A program made the position numbers and the translations under genes. The notes beneath the pieces were generated by a model. It worked only from the letters and a program-made list of their open reading frames with translations. It was not told where the DNA came from and did not search any database. From Acephala macrosclerotiorum (Eukaryota > Ascomycota > Leotiomycetes > Helotiales > Mollisiaceae), in assembly GCA_014904845.1 (NCBI GenBank), contig MU119243.1, forward strand, positions 62,001 to 126,000: a stretch of 64,000 nt of DNA, written 5' to 3'. Shown in pieces: positions 12,915 through 24,655 of this stretch (positions are counted from its first letter, which is position 1; each line of letters begins with the position of its first letter).

Positions 12915-13477
12915 AACAGTGGTCTGCTGGATGGGTAGCTCCAGTAGGTGAACGTATACGTAAGTGATAAACCAAATAATGCTGATAAAGCTACCAATTT
13001 CATCACCCCGCGTTCTCAAGCCTCCTCGATCACAATGCCCGAAGACCGATGAAAACAATTGGCCGACCGCTGACTTCTGGTCGAGGCTGAACAATACGAT
13101 ATATACGAAGAGATACTATCTCACATGATGGCGCGCACCCCGCCCCCACTTCCCGACCCAACTACCGGAAACCATCACTACGAGTCCACTTCCACCAATG
13201 CAAGACGGCTTTAGCAGCACCTTCAACTCCCACGAAAAGGACTCGATGCCCCAGATTCTTTTTTGTTGATTTTGCTGCACTCTATCCCCAGAATACAGGG
13301 GAGTGCCCCGCTACCCCGCGCTTGTCCCCAGTGGTGACTTGAGTGCGACCAGACTATAAAATTGTGTCAATCTTGCTCCCTTTCTCTCTCTTTGTATTTT
13401 TGCAGTCTATGTTGTAGCGCATTAAAGCTGTTCAAATCTCCAATATCTTCACCATAGACGTCAGGAAACCAAGTCCG
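12915..13477. other. Intergenic, CoA ligase to P450
   Basis: No gene is seen. The stretch holds the ligase 3' region and the P450 promoter. A TATAAAA-like sequence (ACTATAAAATTG) lies near 13352-13363, about 120 bp before the P450 start. Confidence 0.4.
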
Positions 13478-15428
13478 ATGTCTACTTCCGCCTTCCTCTC
13501 ATCCAAGATCCCCGGCCTCGTTCTAGTTCTTGTCGCAATATATATTAGCTACACATTATATCAAGCTTCCTTTGGGAAGCTTACAGGGCTGCCTGGACCG
13601 TTCGTTGCGAGGTTCAGTAGTGTGTGGAGAGTAAGGAGTGCGGCGTCGGGAAAGGCTCCTTCCAAATTTCAGAACCCCCACAGAAAATACGGCAGCGTGG
13701 TTCGTATTGGACCAAGCCATGTCTCAGTCTCAGATCCAGCTCAGATTCCCGCCATCTATGGGATCTCGAGCAAGTTTACTAAGGTCTGTTTCTGTTGGAA
13801 TGCTCAAAACGGCTTGTCATAGATGCTGATCATCCCACAGTCTCCATTCTACAACGTGTTCAGTGAGTAGATCCCAAAGCCATTAGGATTTCTGTCCTGC
13901 TAATTCAATCCAGATCCTATGATCGATGGCAACGTATACCGCAGCATCTTCACCCTTCAAGACCAATCCGCCCACCGCACCCTCAAAGCGGGCATCGCAC
14001 AAAAATACTCTCTCTCTTCTCTCCTCACCCTCGAACCTCTCGTTGATACCGTAACGCGAAACTTCATGTCCATACTCCGTGAGCGGTCCCACAACCCCGC
14101 CAACACTGATTCCCATGGTACCAGACTGGATCTCGGCGAATGGTTGCAGTTCTATGCTTTTGATGTTATTGGAGCGATTACATTCAGTCGCACGTTTGGT
14201 TTCATTGATGAGGGGAAAGACGAGAGGGGCGTGTTGAGGGGTTTGGAGGGAGGGTTGACGTATGGTGGTGTGGTGGTGTGGTGGGACAGGTCCCGGGTTG
14301 GCATTCGTGGCTGATGGGGAATCCGGTGCTGCAGAATACTGTGCTGAAGATTCCTGCTATTGCGAAGAATAATCCTATTCCCATTGTTCATCAGGTCAGT
14401 GTTGAGAGGAAGTCCGACAAGAAATATAAGCTCATTATGGTTCTACTACAGATGATCAAAGATCAGCTCGCCTCGCGCTCCCAAACCGATCAGTCCTCTA
14501 CACGCGAAGACTTCATAACATTCATGAAAAAACAGAACGGAAAGGATCCTGAACGAATGTCAGAATCAACAATGACAAACCACATGCTCGTCAACCTGTA
14601 AGTCACCCCTCTCACCCCTCTCACCCCAAACCTCTCTCCCTTGCTAACTCTATCTCTAGCCTAGCAGGAAGCGACACTACCGCCATCTCCCTCCGAACAA
14701 TCTTCTACCTCCTCATGAAGAATCCCCACATCTACGCAAAACTCCAAGCAGAGATCGACACTGCCGATGCTGCCGGTCTGTTTTCGCCAATCGTCACGTA
14801 TGCGGAGGCTCAGACCCATGTTCCTTATTTGTATGCCTCTCAATCCTGTCCCCGTTTCTCCTTTCCTCCTTGAGATCCGTTTCTAACAGCGTCCAGCGCA
14901 TTAGTAATCAAAGAAGCTCTCCGCGTGCACCCCGCCGTCGCCCTCCCCCTCGAACGCATCGTCCCCGCCGGCGGTCTACAAATAAACTCCCACCACATCC
15001 CCGCTGGAACGACGATCGGTATCAACGCCTGGGTTGTTCACTACGATGAATTTGTTTTCGGTGCAGACGCTCATGACTTCCGTCCTGAGAGGTGGGAAGA
15101 TGATGGATCTGAGAGGTTGAAAGGGATGGAGAAGAGTTTCTTTGCGTTTGGACATGGGAGTAGGAGTTGTGTTGGGAAGAATAGTAAGTTTTATTTTCAT
15201 TTTTGATTTCAGAGGAGATGAGCATGATTAGGATTCTCGAGGATGGGTGCTGATAATTATGCAGTTAGTTTGATGGAGATGGGGAAGTTCGTGCCGCAGT
15301 TTTTGAGGGAGTTTGAGATTTTGTGGGATGGGGATGAGGAGTGGAAGGTTGAGTCGAGTTGGTTTGCGAAGCAGACGAATGTCTTTGTCAGGTATAAAAT
15401 CAGGGAGAGGAAGATGGCCGCTGTGTGA
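13478..15428 (+). pseudogene. Cytochrome P450 (pisatin-demethylase-like), broken by an 8-bp duplication
   Basis: Exons 13478-13783, 13841-13862, 13914-14394, 14452-14597, 14660-14830, 14897-15183 and 15265-15428. An N-terminal membrane anchor (about residues 10-28) precedes the Pro/Gly hinge GLPGP. Further motifs: I-helix LAGSDTT, K-helix KEALR, RPERW, and the haem loop FAFGHGSRSCVGK with the cysteine ligand. In exon 3 the 8-mer GTGTGGTG occurs twice in tandem (14268-14275 and 14276-14283). Reading through gives a stop at about 14314. Skipping one copy restores one open frame to the stop at 15428 (522 aa). The gene is therefore a complete P450 apart from this slip, which is either a recent inactivation or a sequencing or assembly error. 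Similarity of the N-terminal half to fungal pisatin-demethylase-type P450s is from memory of the family; the substrate is unknown. Confidence 0.85.
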
Positions 15429-16058
15429 ATGTGTTCAGGTCAGTTGCCGATTCCGCAGGAATGCGATCGTTGCACGTCTCATCTCATCCGCCTCTATGTC
15501 CGGAGTGGTCATTAAGCCAGTCAGCCCCTAATCATTCGGGCAAAATGGCCAACCGACTAGCTAACGAGAAGAAGGGCAACTGAATAACTTAACTTATAAA
15601 CTGATCAATTACTAATCAGCTACTAAACATAGTATTAAATCACGTTTTAATTTCTATCTTCGAGTAATTCGAAAAACTTGGCTATTTATTTTTGTTTATA
15701 AATAGATCAAAAGTTGAAAGGGACAAAAAACTAGTAAATTTTTTGAACTTATATTAAAGTTGTAAAAATTCACGATTTTCTCGCGTTTTTAGTTATTTAT
15801 CTCCTTAAAATAGCTTTAAAACTATAAAATTTCTAAGATTTTAATTGATTAATTATATCATTTGAGATTTTCTTAATTAATTAGCTGTCAATTGTAGAAT
15901 TAATTAATTAACTAACTAGCTAATAAATGATCAGTTACTAATACTGACATCAGCTAGCTGAATTACTAACTACTTTGTGTATGTCTGGTCATGAAACGGA
16001 TTGAGCTTGGTAAGCGGAAATCTTTTTGGGGTGACGCGTTAATCTCTGCCAAGTTTCA
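15429..16058. other. AT-rich intergenic stretch
   Basis: No gene is seen. Between 15580 and 15990 the DNA is AT-rich, with repeated words such as CTAGCTAA, GATCARTTACTAAT and AATTAATTAA in both orientations. This could be a small decayed insertion, but no clean terminal repeat or target duplication was found. Confidence 0.35.
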
Positions 16059-16562
16059 GTGGACGGACAAGGTAACGAGAAGGTGATTAATTGGATCAAG
16101 AGTGGGGTTATATTGTCGCTTGAGAGGGAGGAAAATACCGATCTTGATCCTAAGAGGTTGAGCATGCTGGCGGAAGAAATTCAAGAGAACTTTAAGAAGC
16201 GTGGAATGCAAGAGCAACTGATGCTGGTAGCAATGGTGAGGACTTCTGTCCCGATGTCAACTCTGGGACTGAATCTATGGGAGAGGGTAGGGAGGATCTA
16301 TTCACTATCATTGAGCTCTTGGAGAAGATTGGGTTGGGAGAGCAGGCGAACTTCTATCGCGGTAAATTGTTCGAGCTGGTTCGTCTCGAGTCTCGACCAA
16401 GGCGAGGATGGTATTCTAGATGAGTTTCACCGTCCGTACCATTTCACTGACAATACCCACACTCTGCTTTCAAATTATCGTCGCGGCATATGCGTGACTG
16501 GGAGGCGTCGTTCAAATTTCTTTCGGGTGACGAGACTTGTTTTTCAGGAGCGTGGTCGCTAA
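16059..16562 (+). pseudogene. Fragment of an unrecognised gene with a frameshift
   Basis: An open stretch follows an acceptor-like TTTCAG at 16053-16058. It reads VINWIKSGVILSLEREEN and then a charged helical segment to about 16236. Beyond that, the next frame looks more protein-like (EDFCPDVNSGTESMGEG and IIELLEKIGLGEQANFYRG), ending in a stop at about 16421. The first frame stays open to 16562 but has shadow-like composition. There is no ATG at the front, so this looks like the remains of an internal exon. The family is not recognised. Confidence 0.3.
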
Positions 16563-18701
16563 TGCTCCAGGCTTGTTTGCCAAATTTTCAAGGGGTGAGC
16601 GAAGGTAGGAGGTGATATTTTGTGGCCGCCATGAGTTGAGAACCCATTTGAATATGGTATATAGCGAAAAATTTATGTTTCACTAGATCGAGGCCAACTC
16701 GTCTTTCATCGATATATTGGAGTATCGAGAAGTACATATTAGTGTAGATATTCTGTACATTATGCATGTGACGGAATTGCATCTCTTGTCTCAACGCGCA
16801 GCCGGAAAGTTTCAAGGTCCCAATTTCTCTCGTCATTTCCCCCCTCATCAATATATCAGTATATCACTCGAGAGTGAAGTTACCTCATTCATCTTCAGTA
16901 TACATCTACGAGGAGGCCGGGACCCGACTCAGCAGCCTCGCTAATCTAGCATCACATCGACCACAGCTCAACGCTAGGCCTTCTGGATTGCTTACCCTCA
17001 GTGTTTCTGTGCTACCAGCACGATCCCTTGTCGAATGCACGCAGTGCGCGAATTTTCCATGAATCCAGCACGAAGCCTTCCAGCGTGCCTAAGATGGTAG
17101 GGCATTACCCAACGCATTGCTCGAAAGATATCTTAGCTGACTCAATTCTTCAGTCAACAGAGAAAGATCAAATACAGTGGGTGTCCAATACGCTGCAATT
17201 GCGCGAACAGTAAAACACGACGAATTTTGTCAATGACTGTCAACCACGATTCACGGGCGATATCTGGTCATCGTGCATCTTCCAGAGCAGCCAATTATAC
17301 CCGACTCCTCGAAGCCACATAGAGCTGCGGCTGTAGCGCTCTCTTGATATATTCTGGTGGCGCCATCATCCAGTTGAACTCTGCTCGTTCCTCCATTGCC
17401 CATCATTCGCTACCCAACGAAAGGACAATCGAAGCCTGTTCTCATTGCATTCAATTTTAGCGCTCTCAGCCTTTACATGTCCGACGAGTGAGGACGGAAG
17501 GGATTAGTGCAGAAGACCACAAGAATCTCGCATACTTTGCGATTTTCATACGTACAATTGGAGTAGGGCCCCCTCCCCCAGACACTTAGAGGCGGATACT
17601 GACAACGATCACAGGTGGTACTCGATGCGCATCATCCTCGCAGCTAGGGAAATCGCTAACACTCTCAACCTTAATATCCGTGCCTTTGCGACTAGAGCTC
17701 TCATCTCGAGAACATGAAGCAAATCCGATCCTGAGCAACAGCTTCTTCGCCGATGAAGCGCCTGTTTTTGCTTTGCGGAGCAAATTGGTGCCCTCTACTG
17801 TGTACCCAGCCATCTACTTGATCTATTCGTCGTGGATGAGATACGAGAATGGTCGCAGAGATTGTGTGTAGGAAGTTGGAAGGTGGGAATCGCTCTTGCG
17901 GAGTTGCACGGACCCCAATTTCCGATTCGCTCCATGACTGTTCAAGTGAATTTCATGCTTGTCGTTCGGTTAGACTCTAGACTCTGTGTACAAGACCGTT
18001 AGTCCACTGCTCAGATACTTCTCAGGGCCAGCGTCAAGGAACGAGAATTGGTATTTCCAATCCTCCCTGTTCTGTTCCCCTTCAATTTCACGACGAGCGA
18101 CCATTCCGACTGTTGCTCTTCTTCCCCTCATCCTGCATTGCATGCCAGCCTCGTATAGATTTAGGTCAACGACTCGAATATTCCGGAAGTCTATGAAAGC
18201 GCTATAGTCAGTCTCGAGTAGGTACCGCGTATCAATACGAGAACGGTCGACCAGAAGTCTTGCAATTACGTACCTGTCAAACTATATATGACAACTGGAG
18301 GGATACCAGATCATCTATATCTCATTTACACCATCCATTCAATATGATTAATACTGCATTGATATTTTTCTGTCGCGTGTTCCGTTTTAGTCGGCAGACG
18401 TGATCAGTGGGTCACTTGCACTTGAGTCGAGAGCGAGCATGCCTGAGTTGAGCCTGAACACGATCTGAGCTTGGCTTGAGAAGCTTGAGCATACGATAAG
18501 TAATCCTAGGCATAGACCAAATGGCCGTAGCCCTTCGAAGTTCGAATGAGGCAAAATTTGGGCGAGCGGGGACTTTGGCAGGACTTTCGTTAGCATCCTG
18601 ACAAATAACGACAAACTGGTTTTTCCGCCGCTTATTGACGGAGGTACCTCCTGGCTATGCAATGTAATTGGCCTCCTCGCTACGCCCTTAAGATATTACC
18701 C
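16563..18701. other. Two kilobases without a supported gene
   Basis: Only short reading frames with no recognisable domain are present. A 75-codon frame at 17586-17813 on the minus strand is the best of them, but it has no family signature or supporting splice pattern. Composition is ordinary, so this is old intergenic or decayed sequence rather than a RIP block. Confidence 0.35.
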
Positions 18702-19393
18702 GTAGGAGAATCTCTCCTATACGCACAGACTGCTTAAAAGGGCAGTTGACAGGGAGGGTCAAACTTAGACCACCTGCTAGAGAGTGGGCGCGGGAGATTT
18801 ACAACAAGTATAAGACTTACGGGGGTAGGATTGAAAGCACAGACTTAAAGCTCACGGACTCAAGTAGACAGTCAGAGCGTTGGTTTTAAAGTTTATTACT
18901 ACGTAATGCGATCTCTAGTGTCACTTCCACGCCTTTTTAGTCTCACAGTCTTAGTCTCCCTCAATCTCCCAGCCTCTCACTGCCTTCCAACTCTTTCATA
19001 GTATCTTATCTATTGTAAGTTAGTAAAAGCCGTAAAAAGGGAGAAAAGAAGAGAAAGGAAGAAAAGAAGAAAAAGGGAGAAAAGAAGAGAAAGGGAGAAA
19101 AGAAAAAAGACTTACTTTATGTGATATAAAGGAAGAAAGAAGAGAAAAGGACTTAGAAAAATTTTATCTTTCAAATACACGAGAAACTTTTAAATACTTG
19201 TAAGGGCCCTTGTCTTTCGAAAATGTGCTACAGGGATTTAAAGTGGGTGTTTTCGAGCTTTGTAATTAGTCCTCTAAACAGTTCGGTTCGAAGGGCCTAG
19301 TTAAGTAGTTTCAGGCCCTGCAAACCTTGCGATCAGACCTTTTAGAGCCGCAACAAGGTCAAAAATTAGTAGCTATAAGAGGGATTCTCCTAC
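18702..19393. mobile_element. Short element with terminal inverted repeats (MITE-like)
   Basis: The left end, GTAGGAGAATCTCTCCTATA at 18702-18721, is repeated in inverted orientation at 19374-19393 (complement reads GTAGGAGAATCCCTCTTATA; 18 of 20 match). The interior of about 650 bp has no gene and holds a purine-rich tract. A third copy of the terminal motif, TAGGAGAATCTCTCCTAT in direct orientation, lies immediately outside the right end (19398-19415). No clear target-site duplication is visible, so the superfamily is unassigned. Confidence 0.5.
19020..19160 (+). repeat. Purine-rich (GAAA/GGGA) low-complexity tract
   Basis: About 140 bp composed largely of GAAAAGAAG, GGGAGAAAAG and AAAGGAAG words on the plus strand, inside the inverted-repeat element. 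It is simple-sequence expansion; no function is suggested. Confidence 0.6.
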
Positions 19394-20886
19394 AGCGTAG
19401 GAGAATCTCTCCTATGGGTGGTTTCCTAGGGCGCTCGAATCGAAGAAGTCGGGTGATCCAAGCACAACTCGTCCAGGGTAACCGAACGACCCATTCCTAA
19501 TTCCGGTACGAGACTCCGAGCTCCCTTACGTGTGTTCATTGCTTTCTACTCGTTTTTGCATGAATAGAAAACACCCAGCGGTGATGCAAAAGGTAAAACG
19601 GAGATAGTGAATCCCGCAGGCCAAGCATTCTCCATGTCTGATCAATTCCCCGTGTACTAACAAGGAAGAAGGGAAACCGGCTGAGTTGGTTAATGTTCGT
19701 TCCTGTTCTAACCATCCCTGTGGGCCAGGCTGTCGTTCACTTTCCGCTCTATGCAGATTTGAGGGGTTGAGGACATTAGGGCCACGTGAGATCGTTCATT
19801 CAGCCAGTGTTGAAGCGAATGTGCTGCTTTGGGATAGCTTCTTCTACTGCGCCTCGGATACTGTCTTGGGAATCATGGCTTTTCTATTCCGTTCATTGGA
19901 TTTCCCCCTGAGCTTCTGTCCACTTCTTACGCTCAAGTTAATTTGATTATATGAGCTCAAGATTAACACAGAGCGAGAATAAGCTACTTTGAGGGGAAGA
20001 TTGCAGCACTCTTCCACCACTGGCACGGCAGCGAGAGCCGAATAAAGGGTGCAGAGAACAGTACAGCTGGGCCGTGGGACCTTCGGCGCGGTATAGCCGG
20101 AGGATTGTACCACCAGACCTCAGTTGGATCATCTTCGAATTTTCAAAACGCTCAGGGATTGTAAAGTGAATTCGTGAACCATTTGTTCACGTGCGCTTGA
20201 ATGCCTCGCTAGATTCTCCCAAAAAGGAATATTTGTCTTCGGATGTTTTAGATTGAATTTGTTAGTTTTGGACGGCTTCAAGGCTGTTTCGTTTGACTCC
20301 ACCTTTAGCTCATTTCAGATGATTGGATTAACCTAACGACCGTCGTCGTTGAGATCGAAGGTGCCATCGCAGAACAAAATAGTGTGGCTTAGTTTGTTTC
20401 ATACGATAAAAAGTGCCGGCCCTTCTACCGATCTTCTTCATCTATTTGAGAGAGGTTAGTGGCCGCCTCCCCCACATTTCCCCCCTTACCCCAGACTTTT
20501 CACCTGTCATTATTTAGCCAGAGGCGGCAAATATTGCATGGCCAAAAGCTCAACTTGGATTTTATCGGTTGCACGCGTTGAAAACTTCGGAGATCTCTGC
20601 CTCCGTATCCTTTTTTCTGATGTTCGGAGTGTGTCAAGGGTTTCGCCTGCTCATTTATTACTTTGTTGTAAGGATCATGTCACTAGTGATCACAAGAGAC
20701 ATCGGCGTTGGAAACATATCCATTTAGATTAAAATTCATATCAATCTATGATAGATCACCCAACGAGACGGGGCCTCTGAAAGCACATAAATGGATATGA
20801 TTCTTCAAGATTCTCTGTGGAGTTTCGACAGACTTCAGTCCACGCCAAAGTCTACAAATCACAAGTGACAAAAAATATCCGCCATC
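19394..20886. other. Intergenic, upstream of the GH11 gene
   Basis: No gene is supported. The last ~140 bp form the xylanase leader: a CCACGCCAAAGTC stretch followed by CGCCATC directly before the ATG. Confidence 0.35.
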
Positions 20887-21860
<974 letters not shown>

Positions 21861-22876
21861 GGAGCATGAACAAGGGTGTGTTCTTCAAGCTTCAGCAGGA
21901 AAAATTGAATGAGTACACAGGACTTCTGTCTCTACATTTGCTTTATTTTCATTCCAAGTGTTGTATAACTCGTATCTTTGAGGAGCAGTCAGTGTCTGGC
22001 CTTTCAATGGAGATTTTGATTCCCTGTCGAGGCTTTCCATTACTCGGCTCGGTATATTTGAATTTTCAATAGATTTGAAATTCATCAGTCGAATTGCAAG
22101 TGTTTTGAAGTAGTATTTCTCCCATACCCTTGGTGGATCAATCACGGCGGTACCACACTGAAGATTAGCGGTTGATAACTTGAAATTTTAGCGATGCTAC
22201 CCCTGAAATCGACTTGCCACGAAAATTCCAGTCCCAGAACTCTCGCTTATTGAAGACACCATTGAGTTGTTCAAGTACCTTGGTGAGTGAGCCTTGGCAA
22301 GGACAGATATTTTATGTTCACCCTTTAAGCATTATGTACCTTCGTAAACTCCATGCCTTTCTCATTGCTCTATCTTTCCAATCAGTATCGGCCGTAATGC
22401 ATCACAACCCGAGAACTTGCCAAATCAGTCCCAAACTAAACGCCCTACATTGACGCCAAGTGTCGGCATTGGGACATCACTGAGTAGTGAACATGAAGCT
22501 CGGCAGCGCATGTTGGGTAAGCGCCAATACGCACATAAGCAGACTATTAAACATGCATGCTTACCTCCCATGATCTAATTCTTATGCTTATGAAATGTCT
22601 CTTCATTGCTTAGTGGCTACAATAAATTAAAAAGCTAGGAAAGTCAATGCAAGCTCTCTGCGTGTTGACGTATGTGGGGAGAAATTCATTCATAAGCAGT
22701 GATTATTGATTAATTTTGTGGCTTGAGAACCAAAAAGTTCAGCCCTATGGCTCTGTTTTTTGAAGTGTATATAGGGCTCCAACATGAGGAGGGGTAGTTG
22801 ACCTGCCCAAAGACAGCATCTCTCGATTTCAAGTCAAAGTCATTCTCCAGAGAATATACTACCTTCAATAGCTTCA
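21861..22876. other. Intergenic, GH11 to dehydrogenase relic
   Basis: No gene is recognised. Composition is mixed and only short reading frames are present. Confidence 0.35.
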
Positions 22877-24229
22877 ATGCCTTCCTACTTGGTTACAGGG
22901 AGCTCCCGTGGCCTTGGACTCGCCTATGTTGGCGAACTTGTAAGTTTCTGGCCCCAATAAGTATCATCAAGATAACTGGTCTTCATCTGCGTCGCAGCTT
23001 AAAAACCTAGATAATTATGTCATAGCAACAGCTCGAACTCCCAGCAAGGCCACGGAATTGCAAGCACTCATCAGCAAATATTCGGAGAATCGAGGAGCCA
23101 TCCTGCAGCTTGATCTAGCTAGTGCTGAGTCGATTAAGAAAGCGGCAGAAAGGCTACTAAGCTTCTACCTGACGGCCTCGACTGCCTGGTTGGCAAGCCG
23201 GAGCGAATGACCAACCGGTAGCGACCTTCGAAAACCTGTACGTTCTCCCTTCGAAACTTTATCTTGAGCATAATCAGCTGACCCACTCTTCTGCAGAGAC
23301 TTGAAATTGTTCTTTGAAGAGTTGAATCTTGAGATTATCAGTAACACCATCCTGATCCGCTCCTTACTGCCCTTGATAGGCTGCTCGTGGGAGACCCATG
23401 GGGTGGAGTTTTAAAATTTCCCCTCTATCCACGGGTCTTCCATGGGGCGGAAATATATTAGTTCTCCACCCACGGATCCTCCATGGGTTTTGTGGGGCCC
23501 CTATGGAGGATGCATAAATTGTATAAAAATAAAAATATATTTATTCAAATTTAATTTAAAAAAAATTAATAAAAAAATTAATAAAAAAATTAATAAAAAA
23601 ATTAGTAAAATAATAAATATTATAAAATAAATATAATTGTCGGGACATATATATCGTCACGTGACGCATGTCATGTGACGATGGAAGTTGAGAGTATATA
23701 ACCTCAACTTCTACTCTTTAGTTAGAGGACAAGACTACTACAAGACTACAAATCTACATTATACAGTGTACTATCGAGTGATTACGTAATACGGATTATA
23801 GTCTAAAGCTATAGAACTCTAGTAAATACTAACAATAATTATAATTAAAGTTTTTAAATATAACATATTATAATAGTATAAAACTAAGCTAGTGTTGTCG
23901 TTCCGGATTAGGACTAGTCAAGTCACGTGGTTAAACTGAGAATATATTTTATTATAATAAACGTTGTAATAATAATAATAATAATAATAAAAAGAATGCA
24001 TTTTTTTAGACTATAATAATAGTTTTAAATAAGTAAAAATTAAAGTCACGTGTTTATTACTACACCGTATATCGTAATATATTTCGAGTTAAACTTTCGT
24101 ATTACGCATAAATAGTAGTATTGCAATAGTAATAGAGAACTTGATTCAATTAAAAAGTGCTACTACGAACTATATAGTCCGTGACACGTGACTAGACTAG
24201 TGTCTGAGGCACCAGTGTGTAGAGAAAGA

Positions 24230-24288
24230 GCGTTGAGCTTTCGAGCGTCGAGCTTTCGAGCGTCGAGCTTTCGAGCGTCGAGCTTCGA
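24230..24288 (+). repeat. 15-bp tandem repeat, four units
   Basis: Four near-perfect units of GCGTCGAGCTTTCGA run head to tail inside the hAT-like element. The first has GCGTTGAG and the last lacks one T. Confidence 0.85.
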
Positions 24289-24319
24289 GTCTTTGAGCGT
24301 TTTAATTTTAAATATATCT

Positions 24320-24655
24320 ATTTTCATTTTCGATATTTTCGCGATTTGCTCGTTTATTCGATTATCGTTTGATCGATTCCAAATCCGACTAAACCGTTTC
24401 AAAAGTCTCGTATTCGTATATCCACTTTTCGAGAATCGAGAAAATCGATCCGCAAACTAAAAAATAGTGTAATAAGAAATTAATTTATTTTTATTTTCGA
24501 TATTTTCGCGATTTGCTCGTTTATTCGATGATTATTTAATCGATTCTAAATTCGATTAAATCGTTTTAAAAGTCTCGTATTCGTATATTTATATTTCGAG
24601 AATCGAGAAAATTAATTCGCAAACTAAAAAATAGTTATAGTAAGAAATTAAGAAC
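24320..24655 (+). repeat. 167-bp tandem duplication inside the hAT-like element
   Basis: Two consecutive copies with a period of 167 bp. Both contain CGATATTTTCGCGATTTGCT (24331 and 24498), then AAAAGTCTCGTATTCGTATA, GAGAATCGAGAAAAT and CGCAAACTAAAAAATAGT. The second copy has more T/A at positions where the first has C/G, consistent with unequal RIP-like mutation. Confidence 0.8.

Noticed and set aside
15580..15990. A MITE in the AT-rich stretch after the P450
   Set aside because: Words such as CTAGCTAA recur in both orientations, but no terminal repeat pair or target duplication could be fixed.
17586..17813. 75-codon minus-strand frame starting with ATG
   Set aside because: No recognisable domain, signal or splice partner; length is within chance for this composition.
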